Origin: an uncultured Flavobacteriaceae bacterium
GTDB lineage: Bacteria > Bacteroidota > Bacteroidia > Flavobacteriales > Flavobacteriaceae
NCBI GenBank assembly: GCA_905479065.1
Contig: CAJQLB010000027.1
Coordinates: forward strand, 62,001 to 126,000
Reading direction: 5' to 3'
DNA length: 64,000 bases
Position numbers and translations under genes: made by a program. This document shows positions 17,264 to 25,913 of the stretch, one piece after another. The stretch's first letter is position 1; each line of letters starts with the position of its first letter. The notes below the pieces were generated by a model that was given only the letters and a program-made list of their open reading frames with translations, was not told the DNA's origin and did no database searches.

Positions 17264-18256
17264 ATGAAAGTAGCAATTATTGGAGTGACAGGAATGGTTG
17301 GGCAAGTAATGCTAAAAGTCTTATCGGAAAGAAAGTTTCCAATATCTGAGTTAATCCCTGTAGCTTCTAAGCGAAGCGTCGGTAAGAAAATAAAATATGC
17401 AGGCAAACACTATGAGGTGATTGGAATAGAGGATGCTGTTTTAGCAAAACCTCAAATTGCATTATTCTCCGCCGGTGGGAATACTTCTTTGAAATGGGCT
17501 CCATTATTTGCAGAACAAGGTACTACTGTTATCGACAACTCTTCAGCATGGCGAATGGATGTTTCGAAAAAACTAATTGTTCCAGAAATAAATGCATCAA
17601 CTCTCACGTCGGAAGATAAAATTATAGCAAACCCTAATTGTTCGACCATACAAATGGTCTTGGCTCTCGCCGCCATTCACAAGATGTACAATATTAAAAG
17701 ACTTGTAATCTCTACCTACCAATCCATAACAGGGACAGGGGTCAAAGCTGTAAAACAGTTAGAAAATGAATTAGCTGGGATTAAAGGAGAAATGGCCTAT
17801 CCATACCCTATTCATCAAAATGCCCTTCCTCACTGTGATGATTTTCAAGACAACGGATATACGAAAGAGGAAATGAAACTTGTCAATGAGACTCAAAAAA
17901 TACTCGGAGATGAGGGTATTCGAATCACTGCAACCGCTGTAAGAATTCCAACAGCAGGAGGGCATAGTGAATCGATAAACGTAGAATTTAAAAAAGATTT
18001 TGATCTTTCAGTAGTAAGAAAACTCCTAAATAACACAGATGGTGTTACCTTACAAGATAATCCAGACGTAAACATGTATCCGATGCCAATATTTGCAAAT
18101 GGCAAAGATGATGTTTTTGTTGGAAGAATTAGAAGGGATGAATCACAAGCTAACTCGCTAAATATGTGGGTTGTAAGTGATAATTTAAGAAAAGGAGCTG
18201 CAACAAATGCTGTACAAATTGCTGAGTATTTAGCAAAAGAATCACTCATTTACTGA
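17264..18256 (+). CDS. asd: Aspartate-semialdehyde dehydrogenase
   Basis: NADPH-dependent reduction of aspartyl phosphate, the branch point to lysine/diaminopimelate, threonine and methionine. The Rossmann motif GVTGMVG is at residues 7-13, the catalytic cysteine is in NPNCSTIQ (about C126), and the base histidine is in GGHSES (about 233). The start is the ATG at 17264, since the frame upstream contains only a TTG inside the promoter. At 330 aa it is normal length. It is a single-gene unit preceded by a terminator and its own promoter. Confidence 0.96.
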   Translation: MKVAIIGVTGMVGQVMLKVLSERKFPISELIPVASKRSVGKKIKYAGKHYEVIGIEDAVLAKPQIALFSAGGNTSLKWAPLFAEQGTTVIDNSSAWRMDVSKKLIVPEINASTLTSEDKIIANPNCSTIQMVLALAAIHKMYNIKRLVISTYQSITGTGVKAVKQLENELAGIKGEMAYPYPIHQNALPHCDDFQDNGYTKEEMKLVNETQKILGDEGIRITATAVRIPTAGGHSESINVEFKKDFDLSVVRKLLNNTDGVTLQDNPDVNMYPMPIFANGKDDVFVGRIRRDESQANSLNMWVVSDNLRKGAATNAVQIAEYLAKESLIY

Positions 18257-18376
18257 TAAAATGACCTATAATTATCAGGTTTTACTACAGATTATAGAGA
18301 CTTTCTTGCATTACACCTAATTAATTTCAAGTCACATTTAGGTTTTGTATATATTCGTAGTCCAAATTTATTATAA

Positions 18377-19471
18377 ATGTTTCACAAGCATACCTATCTC
18401 CTAAAAGTGCTGATTCCGTTAGTGGCCCTAATGGCCTCGTGTAGTGATGACGACAGGTATATTGGTGTGGTTCCTGAACAAATTTCGCCGGTTATTTTTA
18501 ATATAGACAGCTTACCGTACACAAATCTTTCCACCTATAACTTTTTTGAAGGTAACATGTCCAATTTAGATCCCGTTTACGGAGTCTTGCCTTATGACTT
18601 GAACTCTTCTTTGTTTAGTGATTACGCCTTGAAAAAACGTTTTATTTGGATGCCAAAAGATTCTTCCGCAACCTATATCAATGATTTTACATCTTTTGAC
18701 TTTCCTATTGGTACGATCCTCATAAAAAACTTTTTCTATAATGACGTCCTTCCAAACATGGTCACAAAACTTATTGAAACAAGGCTCATGATTAAGCGAG
18801 AAGATGATTGGACATTTGCAAATTATGAATGGAATGATACTCAAACAGAAGCTGTTTATACGAGCGATAATAAGTTTGTTAATTTTGACTGGGTTTACAA
18901 AGGAGAGCCAAAAAATGTCAACTACAAAATACCCGGTATCTCTGAGTGTTTTACCTGCCATAATAAGTACGGAACACCCTTGCCTATAGGCCCAAAACCT
19001 CAAAATATTAATAGAAATTACTCGTACGAGGATGGTTCAAAAAATCAGTTAGCAAAGTGGGTAGAACAAGGTTATCTTAAGGATAATTTCCCAACCTTCA
19101 TAAACTCATTAGTCTCTTGGAGTGATGAGACGCAACCTCTAGATTTAAGAATTAGATCTTATTTCGATATTAATTGCGCACATTGTCACTCTGACGAAAG
19201 TTACTGCGAATATGCTCCTATGCGTTTTGCCTTTAACGAAACGGAAGATTTATCAAATTTAGGTGTCTGTGTAGAATCAATATTCTACATAAATCCAGAC
19301 ATATCTTACGTTGTAAAACCTCAGGATATTGATAATTCAGCACTGTATTATCGCTTGAATTCTAATCAAGATCAATATAAAATGCCTTTAATTGGTAGAA
19401 CCTTAAAACATGAAGAAGGGGTCAAACTGATTGAAGAATGGATTAATTCATTAAACACAGATTGTGATTAA
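18377..19471 (+). CDS. Diheme c-type cytochrome lipoprotein (SO2930-like)
   Basis: Exported electron carrier, probably outer-membrane anchored. The signal sequence ends in LMASC (C22), a lipobox followed by an acidic SDDD stretch typical of Bacteroidota surface or outer-membrane lipoproteins. Two heme attachment sites CFTCH (about 191-195) and CAHCH (about 268-272) are visible. The flanking sequence (PGISECFTCHNK, ARDINCAHCH-like context, then PQDIDNSALYYRLNS and MPLIGR) resembles the SO2930 family of diheme cytochromes; the redox partner is unknown. A T9SS-secreted FG-GAP/UnbV protein begins 25 bases downstream. Confidence 0.82.
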   Translation: MFHKHTYLLKVLIPLVALMASCSDDDRYIGVVPEQISPVIFNIDSLPYTNLSTYNFFEGNMSNLDPVYGVLPYDLNSSLFSDYALKKRFIWMPKDSSATYINDFTSFDFPIGTILIKNFFYNDVLPNMVTKLIETRLMIKREDDWTFANYEWNDTQTEAVYTSDNKFVNFDWVYKGEPKNVNYKIPGISECFTCHNKYGTPLPIGPKPQNINRNYSYEDGSKNQLAKWVEQGYLKDNFPTFINSLVSWSDETQPLDLRIRSYFDINCAHCHSDESYCEYAPMRFAFNETEDLSNLGVCVESIFYINPDISYVVKPQDIDNSALYYRLNSNQDQYKMPLIGRTLKHEEGVKLIEEWINSLNTDCD

Positions 19472-19496
19472 GCCTATTAATAAAAATTCAGATATT

Positions 19497-21635
19497 ATGA
19501 AAAAAAAATTACTAATTATAATTGCTATTGGGATACTTCCAGTCATCTCATTAGCCCAAATTAGCTCAAATTCTTGTGATGATGCTGAAACAGCATCACC
19601 CATTATTGGTAATACTGTTTACACGGTAGATGGGTTTGATGGCACAGCTGTATCAACATCCTGTTCAACAACAGGAATTGGAACTCATGGTGAATGGTAC
19701 AAGTACACACCTACATCAGATATGTATATTTATATCACCTCTGAGTTATCTCAAAATTTCAATGTTGCTGGCGGTAATAATTCACATGATACCTTTGTAC
19801 ATATCTTTACAGGAACATGCAGTAATTTATCTTGTATTGCTGGTGATGATGATAGTGGCTATCAAGATACTTCAAGAACTGGCTTTAGTGTCGCAGCTAA
19901 TGAAACCTATTATATAGCTTGGGATAATATCTGGGATAGCGCATCATTTGATTTTAAAATTGTAGAAATTGACACAGATCTTATGATTACCTTCACAAAT
20001 AGTACTATTAACGCTCCGGGTTTAGATCGGGGTGTTGTAGACATGAACGGAGATCATCTTGATGACATTGTTTCTATAAATAGTACCAACATTACCATTA
20101 ACGAGCAACAGCCCAACGGCACATTTTCAAGTACTATGTATAGTACTGACGGTATTTACAGCGCAAGCTGGAGTATGGCTGCTGCAGATTACGACCGAAA
20201 CGGTTACACAGATCTTGTTTATGGAAACAGTTCAGGAGCGCATGTCTTAAAAGCAAATTCCGATGGAACGGCTTATTCTGTTGCTGCAACAAGTCACAGC
20301 GTGTTCACTCAACGCACAAATTTTGTGGATTTTGATAATAATGGTGATCTGGATATTTTTCTCTGTGATGATGTAGCACCAAATGAATACTTTATCAATG
20401 ACGGAACGGATTTAACACTTTGGGAAGGTGATGATCCCAATGCACCTATTGCTGAAGGATTGGGTCTTTATCCATCAGGAGGTAATTATGGATCCATATG
20501 GATTGATTACGATAACGATGGCGATGCTGATTTGTTTATTGCCAAATGTGGTGGTGAACCAGCGCGTCGACAAAATGAATTATTCAAAAATAACGGTGGT
20601 TTATCGTTTTCAGATGTTAGTGTTAACACAGGAATGGATAAAGTTCTATCAACATGGTCGTCTGCTTGGGCAGACTTTGATAATGATGGTGATATGGATT
20701 GCTTCGTAGGATCTTCAGTAAGCAGTGAACCACATGTTTTCATGACTAACCGTTTAGAGGTCCCTCTTGACGGAAATGGAAACCCCATTGATGGTGGCCC
20801 TTTATTTGAAGACACAACTTCTACAGCCTTACCGGAAGGGTTTTACTCTTTTGGACATGAAAATGTACCTTATGACTTCAACAATGACGGTTATGTTGAC
20901 ATCTTCTCGAATGGGAATATGCTCATTAATAAAGGAGATGGAACATTTGTTGTTTACTCGTACAACACTACTAATCCAGACTATGAGCCAAGAGAAGGGG
21001 CTGTTGGCGATTTAAATAATGATGGCTTTCTTGATATTTTTGATAGTGGTAGAATTAAATATAATGACCTGAATAACGACAATAATGATAGAAATTGGTT
21101 AAAAATAGCATTAGATGGGACAAGTAGTAATATTAACGGAATTGGAGCAAGAATTGTTGTAAGCAGCCCAAGTTTTAATAGCAATGCCACTAACAAATCA
21201 CAAATACGTGATGTTAGAAGTGCGGAGGGTTTTGCTTATATGAGCTCTTTAAATGCCCATTTTGGTCTTGGCACCGACACCTCAGCAGATTCTGTAACTA
21301 TATACTGGCCTTCCGGGACTGTTGATGTCATCGTTAATCCAACAATTAACCAAACATTAGTAGTAACAGAGGGTGAAACCTTAGGCTTACCATCCACCGC
21401 TTCAGATGACATGATATTATTTCCTAATCCAACAAAACAATTTTTAAACGTTAATATGAATGTTATTGGATCTGAAAGAGCTATTTATACAGTGTTTGAT
21501 ATCACAGGGCGCCGCGTGTTAAATAATCGATTACTTTCTAATACGATTGATGTCTCTATGCTGAGTTCAGGTAATTATATTCTTAGAATTATCAACAATG
21601 GTAAGATTAATACTCAGAAATTTATAAAACAATAA
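19497..21635 (+). CDS. T9SS-secreted FG-GAP/VCBS and ASPIC/UnbV-domain protein
   Basis: Large secreted or cell-surface protein of 712 aa. The signal peptide is KKKLLIIIAIGILPVISLAQ. Residues about 23-155 look like a pre-peptidase (PPC)-type beta sandwich. Residues about 170-530 hold FG-GAP/VCBS repeats with calcium-type loops such as DYDNDGDAD, DFDNDGDMD and DFNNDGYVD, building a beta-propeller. An ASPIC/UnbV domain follows (GIGARIVV..HFGLGTDTSADSVTIYWPSG). The last about 70 residues are a type A T9SS sorting domain (LFPNPTKQFLNV..LSSGNYILRI). I chose the ATG at 19497 because the upstream in-frame start overlaps the cytochrome gene and lacks a signal peptide. Function is unknown; similar ASPIC proteins include CRTAC-like adhesins. 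Confidence 0.88.
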   Translation: MKKKLLIIIAIGILPVISLAQISSNSCDDAETASPIIGNTVYTVDGFDGTAVSTSCSTTGIGTHGEWYKYTPTSDMYIYITSELSQNFNVAGGNNSHDTFVHIFTGTCSNLSCIAGDDDSGYQDTSRTGFSVAANETYYIAWDNIWDSASFDFKIVEIDTDLMITFTNSTINAPGLDRGVVDMNGDHLDDIVSINSTNITINEQQPNGTFSSTMYSTDGIYSASWSMAAADYDRNGYTDLVYGNSSGAHVLKANSDGTAYSVAATSHSVFTQRTNFVDFDNNGDLDIFLCDDVAPNEYFINDGTDLTLWEGDDPNAPIAEGLGLYPSGGNYGSIWIDYDNDGDADLFIAKCGGEPARRQNELFKNNGGLSFSDVSVNTGMDKVLSTWSSAWADFDNDGDMDCFVGSSVSSEPHVFMTNRLEVPLDGNGNPIDGGPLFEDTTSTALPEGFYSFGHENVPYDFNNDGYVDIFSNGNMLINKGDGTFVVYSYNTTNPDYEPREGAVGDLNNDGFLDIFDSGRIKYNDLNNDNNDRNWLKIALDGTSSNINGIGARIVVSSPSFNSNATNKSQIRDVRSAEGFAYMSSLNAHFGLGTDTSADSVTIYWPSGTVDVIVNPTINQTLVVTEGETLGLPSTASDDMILFPNPTKQFLNVNMNVIGSERAIYTVFDITGRRVLNNRLLSNTIDVSMLSSGNYILRIINNGKINTQKFIKQ

Positions 21636-21658
21636 TTATTAATTATTTGGTCAAAATT

Positions 21659-21688
21659 AAAATTCGCTTCCAAGAAGCGAATTTTTTT
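21659..21688 (+). terminator. Terminator after the FG-GAP gene
   Basis: Perfect stem AAAATTCGCTTC (21659-21670) / GAAGCGAATTTT (21674-21685), loop CAA, then a T run. It ends the cytochrome/FG-GAP transcript about 18 bases before the next ATG. Confidence 0.85.
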
Positions 21689-21705
21689 AATGTTGTTCTT
21701 CAAGA

Positions 21706-22632
21706 ATGCTTACAGTAACCAACATATCCTTTAGTTATAAGAAATTATTGGTGCTTGACAATATCTCATTTCAAGTAAACAAAGGAGAACACCTATCTGT
21801 TATAGGTCAAAGTGGCTCTGGAAAGAGCACCTTACTAAAACTTCTATACGGAGTACATGATTTAAATCAAGGGGACATAATTTGGAACAATCAGGCTATA
21901 AAAGGGCCAAAACACAATTTAATTACTGGCCCTGAATTCATGAAATATGTCTCTCAAGAGTTTGACTTAATGCCCTTTATTACAATTCAAGAGTCCATTG
22001 GTATGTACCTTTCAAACTTCTTTGTCACTAAAAAAAATCAACGTATTGAAGAGCTTCTAAAAATTGTTGATTTACAAAATTATGCTCACACAAAAATAAA
22101 AGACTTAAGCGGTGGACAAAAACAGCGCGTTGCTCTTGCAAAGGCTATTGCTTTAGAGCCAGAGATTATTTTACTGGACGAACCATTTAGTCATATTGAT
22201 AATTTTAAAAAGAACTCTTTACGGCGAAATTTTTTTAGACACCTAAAAAAGAAAGAGATCACATGTGTTGTGGCGACTCATGATAAAAATGACGTTTTAG
22301 GTTTTGCTGACAAGGTTCTTGTGCTTCAAGATGCTCAGATAATGAGACAAGGAACGCCTCAAAATTTATTTCAATTTCCAAAACATCCTTTAATCGCCTC
22401 TTTTTTTGGTGAATATAATATTATTAAACCTCATGGTGTTGTTTACGCAAATCAACTTAATATTCTTGCAACGTCTAATTTAAAAGCAATTGTTATAAAT
22501 TCTTATTTTAAGGGAGGTTATTGGTTAATTGAGGCTGATTACGACTCAAATAAAATATATTTGGAGCATTCAAAAACTATCGAAAAAGGACAACTTATTT
22601 GCTTTGAAATTCTACCGGTCAAACGTTTTTAA
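21706..22632 (+). CDS. ABC transporter ATP-binding protein with TOBE-like C-terminus
   Basis: ATPase of an ABC importer or exporter, 308 aa. Walker A GQSGSGKST (34-42), signature LSGGQKQR (134-141), Walker B IILLDEP (about 154-160) and the switch histidine in ATHD (about 190) are all intact. After residue 215 (PLIASFFGEYNI) a further 90 residues resemble the TOBE-like regulatory domain of PotA/MalK-type importers. No permease or binding protein lies beside it: it stands between a terminator and a convergent RND gene whose 3' end overlaps by 21 bases. Possibly a shared ATPase whose membrane subunit is encoded elsewhere. Confidence 0.85.
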   Translation: MLTVTNISFSYKKLLVLDNISFQVNKGEHLSVIGQSGSGKSTLLKLLYGVHDLNQGDIIWNNQAIKGPKHNLITGPEFMKYVSQEFDLMPFITIQESIGMYLSNFFVTKKNQRIEELLKIVDLQNYAHTKIKDLSGGQKQRVALAKAIALEPEIILLDEPFSHIDNFKKNSLRRNFFRHLKKKEITCVVATHDKNDVLGFADKVLVLQDAQIMRQGTPQNLFQFPKHPLIASFFGEYNIIKPHGVVYANQLNILATSNLKAIVINSYFKGGYWLIEADYDSNKIYLEHSKTIEKGQLICFEILPVKRF

Positions 22633-24888
22633 AAGTGCTGGTAAATAAATAAGGTCTGTTATTAAAGCTGCCGCTACAGATACAGCGCATAATAAACCAA
22701 AATCTCTAACAGAAGGGACGGCGCTTGACGCAATAATTAAAAATCCTGCAACCAAAGCAATTGTTGTTGAAAAAAGTGCATTTCCAGTATACTTCACAGC
22801 TAAATTGACTCTCGATTTTGGAGAACTCTTAATCGTTCCATGTTTTTTATATTGATACACTAAATGGATGGTATCATCCATCGCAATACCAAGCATTATC
22901 GGGGTAATCATTGCCGTTGTGACGCCTAAGGGAATGTCTAATAATGACATGAGTATTGCCAATATAGATAATGGTAAAACATTGGGAATTAATACTAAGC
23001 AGGTTGTTCTAAAATTTTTAATAAAAACCCATAAACACAAAAACGCAACAAAAAAGGCAGCAACAAAAGATTTAAATTGAGTTTCTAAAATAAAATTATT
23101 TAATTGAGCGAACACCACCGCAAAGCCATTGATGTTTAGCGCATACTTATTAGTATTAAAAGATGCTTTAAAATCTCGCTTAATATCCGTTATTACTTGC
23201 TCTAATTCAGAAGTCGTCATTTCTGGCAAACTTAAGGTAAAACTAGCAGTAGAAAAGTCTTCTGAGAATAGCTTGAAAAAAGAATTATTAAGCTCAAACG
23301 AATCAAAAGTCTCTTTAATTTTTTGACTTGACACATTAGATTGAAATAATACAGGAGATCGTTTTTCTAAAAAATTTTTGATATTGACAATCGAAACAGG
23401 CGCATTAATAAATATGTTTTCATCTAGCTTGTTTTGAAAATTTTGGAGTTTTTTGAATGTCTTACTGCTTAAAATACTCGATTGATCTTCGGTTGTAATG
23501 TTAAGTTGTAGTCGTGAACTTCCCCTAAGTTTACTCTCAATATGTCGTAATTCTTGTTTTTCCTTACCCTCAGCCAACAAATCTAAAGAATGGGTGTCTA
23601 TCTCTACTTGAAATACTGCAAAAATTCCCGCAACAAGTAGCCCTGTAAAAAATACAATTATTTGTGTACTATACCTTTCCGTAACATCGTTTAACCAGGT
23701 TATAATAACAGATTGATTAATATTACTATGTGTTACTGAAGATGGCTTTTTATCAAATTTCACAACCATAAAGCTGAAGCCAATTATCACAATGATGTAG
23801 ACCAATACAAAGCTTAAAACCAATCCTATACAGGTAAAAACACCCATATTTTTAAAAGCTGGTAGAGGCGAAAGATATAGCGCAAAATATCCCACAAAGG
23901 TTGTTAAGGTTGTGTAAAAACACGGTGTTAAACTCTTTCTTATTGAAAGGCTTAATAAATCAATTTTTGAAAGTGATTTTTGTAAAAGCCCCTCTTTGTG
24001 ATAAATATTAATAATGTGTACAGCATCACTCACGCTATAGACCATTAGAATTGTTGGAATAAGCATAGAAATCATGTTTAGGGCGGCTCCCATAGATGTC
24101 ATTAAGCCAAACAGTAGGCTCACTGGTACAGCAACAGCTAAAAGGGCCATAAAAAGATATCGTTTATCTGGAAGCAAAAACAACAGCATAATTGTCATAA
24201 TTAGTACTGTTAACACTCCAAAAGTTAAACTTTCTTTATAAATACCTTTACTGTAAGCCTCATTTAAAACAGGAGGACCTGTTAAATAATACTTGCTGTA
24301 ATGGCTCTCAATAGCCTTACGAATATCGTTAGCAATGTTACGACGTTCCTCTTCTATTGAAGGAGTTGGATTCAGTTGGATATAAAAAAATTGATTTTTA
24401 AAATCTTCTGTAACTAACTGAGATGTAATATTTGGTAATTTTGAAAAAAGCGCTCTTAAACCCCTATTACTGCGAGATTTGTTATACAAATTATCTAAAC
24501 GAATATGTTTATTTATAAGTATTGGGTACTGTGCTCTTGCCAAGCTGTAACTCGTATTTACAAAGGGTAAAGTATCAATTCTTTGGTGCAAATCATTAAG
24601 AACACTCATTTCTGACTCACCGACAGCATCAGAAACTGGGAACATGGCAATAAATATTTCATCAGAGCCATAGTTTTTCTGAAAATCTATGTAAGCCTTA
24701 TAGCTAGGATCGTCTTCAAGAAACCAAATAGAAAGCGAATTATCAATACGAAGATTATTAAACGTACTGTACGCAGATAGTAACATCAACAAACTAATGA
24801 TTGTGATAATTCCAAATCTTAGTTTAATAATTAATCTTACCGCTGCTTTCAGTTGGTTCATAAATTTGTCGTGTAGAAAGTCATACAT
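22612..24888 (-). CDS. RND/MMPL-family transporter with sterol-sensing-type domain
   Basis: Inner-membrane proton-driven exporter of the HpnN/MMPL class, 758 aa. Two repeats each begin with one helix and a large periplasmic loop and are followed by five helices. The GIAMDDTIHLVYQYKK segment near residue 680 and SVSDAVHIINIYHKEG near residue 285 carry the aspartates of the proton relay. Members export lipids such as hopanoids, mycolates or isoprenoids. The ATG overlaps the stop of a YceI-like gene by one base (TAATG), which fixes the start at 24888. That partner suggests an isoprenoid or lipid cargo, but this is inference. Confidence 0.87.
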   Translation of the reverse strand: MYDFLHDKFMNQLKAAVRLIIKLRFGIITIISLLMLLSAYSTFNNLRIDNSLSIWFLEDDPSYKAYIDFQKNYGSDEIFIAMFPVSDAVGESEMSVLNDLHQRIDTLPFVNTSYSLARAQYPILINKHIRLDNLYNKSRSNRGLRALFSKLPNITSQLVTEDFKNQFFYIQLNPTPSIEEERRNIANDIRKAIESHYSKYYLTGPPVLNEAYSKGIYKESLTFGVLTVLIMTIMLLFLLPDKRYLFMALLAVAVPVSLLFGLMTSMGAALNMISMLIPTILMVYSVSDAVHIINIYHKEGLLQKSLSKIDLLSLSIRKSLTPCFYTTLTTFVGYFALYLSPLPAFKNMGVFTCIGLVLSFVLVYIIVIIGFSFMVVKFDKKPSSVTHSNINQSVIITWLNDVTERYSTQIIVFFTGLLVAGIFAVFQVEIDTHSLDLLAEGKEKQELRHIESKLRGSSRLQLNITTEDQSSILSSKTFKKLQNFQNKLDENIFINAPVSIVNIKNFLEKRSPVLFQSNVSSQKIKETFDSFELNNSFFKLFSEDFSTASFTLSLPEMTTSELEQVITDIKRDFKASFNTNKYALNINGFAVVFAQLNNFILETQFKSFVAAFFVAFLCLWVFIKNFRTTCLVLIPNVLPLSILAILMSLLDIPLGVTTAMITPIMLGIAMDDTIHLVYQYKKHGTIKSSPKSRVNLAVKYTGNALFSTTIALVAGFLIIASSAVPSVRDFGLLCAVSVAAALITDLIYLPALLKTFDR

Positions 24889-25400
24889 TAATTAGTATGC
24901 TCATGGAAAACATCAACCGTTACAGTTTTACCCATTATTAAGCTTCCCCCACCAATATTAAATTTCTTCCTGTTAATCAAAAAATTAGAAGAGATTTGAA
25001 AGGTGTTTTTAACCTTTTTCACTATGACAGGAATCTGCTTTACAACGCGAAAATCCTTTATTTGAATTTCAACAAGAACATCATAATGGTTAGCGTCTAT
25101 CTGTTTTATTTGAGTGCTATTTAGAATGATCCTTGGATGCTTTTCCACTTGGAAATAAGTGTCCCCAAGAAGATGTCTATCTCGGCTTTTAATACCCGTA
25201 TTTATTGACTTTGAACGAATAGAGCTGTAAATGCTGTCAAGTTTAAAGTTGTTATCAAAATAGGCATTAATATAAAAATCATCAAAAGAACCGGTAACAT
25301 TAATTCCTAAATTTTTAATTGAAAATTCAATCTTGCTCACCTGAGCTGGCGTCTTAATCGATACAAAAGCCATAGTCAAAAAAATTAGGATACTGCGCAT
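24888..25400 (-). CDS. YceI-like periplasmic lipid-binding protein
   Basis: Exported 170-aa protein with a signal peptide (MRSILIFLTMAFVSIKTPAQ). The core SKIEFSIKNLGINVTGSFDDF and IKSRDRHLLGDTYFQVEKHPRI matches the YceI fold, an 8-stranded lipocalin-like barrel that binds long polyisoprenoids. The C-terminal strands (IGGGSLIMGKTVTVDVF) complete the barrel. Its stop is shared with the start of the RND transporter gene. A weak TTTATTTG promoter lies 30 bases upstream. The ligand is not shown by the sequence. Confidence 0.82.
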   Translation of the reverse strand: MRSILIFLTMAFVSIKTPAQVSKIEFSIKNLGINVTGSFDDFYINAYFDNNFKLDSIYSSIRSKSINTGIKSRDRHLLGDTYFQVEKHPRIILNSTQIKQIDANHYDVLVEIQIKDFRVVKQIPVIVKKVKNTFQISSNFLINRKKFNIGGGSLIMGKTVTVDVFHEHTN

Positions 25401-25463
25401 TACGAAGAATTTATAGTAAAACTACGGTGCAAATAAACCTTGTAAAACAGATTTAACTTTTTT

Positions 25464-25913
25464 CTAAGAAATTTTAAGAATTTTAATCTTTTGATTATTG
25501 TAAAAAACCGTCTCATCAACAGCTTTTAACATAAGTGCTTGCCCAACAGGGGACATCGGTGAAATTGCGTACGCTCTAATTTTACCGGCCTTCAATTCTC
25601 CCATACTTACCGAAATAAAATAATTCGCTTGGGTCGTATAAACAAGACTTCCTAAAACAACTCTTGATATTTGCGCTTCCAAATTTATTTTATTAAAAAC
25701 TTGAAGTTGATTGTTAATAATAGCTAATTGATGGCCAAGCTTTTCTCGTTCCAAATGTAACATTGCTCTACCCGTTTCATGCTTATCACCTGCAGTGCTC
25801 TTGGTTTCAGTCTCAAGGTTGTTATAAATATCATTCATGCTTTTTTCTACAACACGAAGACGGTTTTGTAACAACTCCTGACATTTGAGATGTAGTTGTT
25901 GCTTTATCTTCAC
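25464..25913 (-). CDS. GreA/GreB C-terminal-domain protein
   Basis: 149-aa protein with an N-terminal helical hairpin (ELLQNRLRVVEKSMNDIYNNLE..GRAMLHLEREKLGHQLAIINNQLQV) and the FKBP-like domain of transcript-cleavage factors (VVLGSLVYTTQANYFISVSMGELKAGKIRAYAISPMSPVGQALMLKAVDE). It resembles Gre factors but the tip of the coiled coil is not recognisable as the DE acidic pair of GreA/B, and these proteins are often misannotated in Bacteroidota as 3-oxoacyl-ACP synthases. GTG at 25913 is the start: it forms a GTGA overlap with the stop of the upstream FAD-enzyme gene, and upstream codons overlap that gene. The role in transcription is likely but unproven. Confidence 0.78.
   Translation of the reverse strand: MKIKQQLHLKCQELLQNRLRVVEKSMNDIYNNLETETKSTAGDKHETGRAMLHLEREKLGHQLAIINNQLQVFNKINLEAQISRVVLGSLVYTTQANYFISVSMGELKAGKIRAYAISPMSPVGQALMLKAVDETVFYNNQKIKILKIS

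Noticed and set aside
17893-18249. 118-aa minus-strand ORF inside asd
   Set aside because: Fully inside a confidently assigned gene; no family resemblance.
18566-19003. 145-aa minus-strand ORF inside the diheme cytochrome gene
   Set aside because: Shadow of the plus-strand gene with two clear heme motifs.
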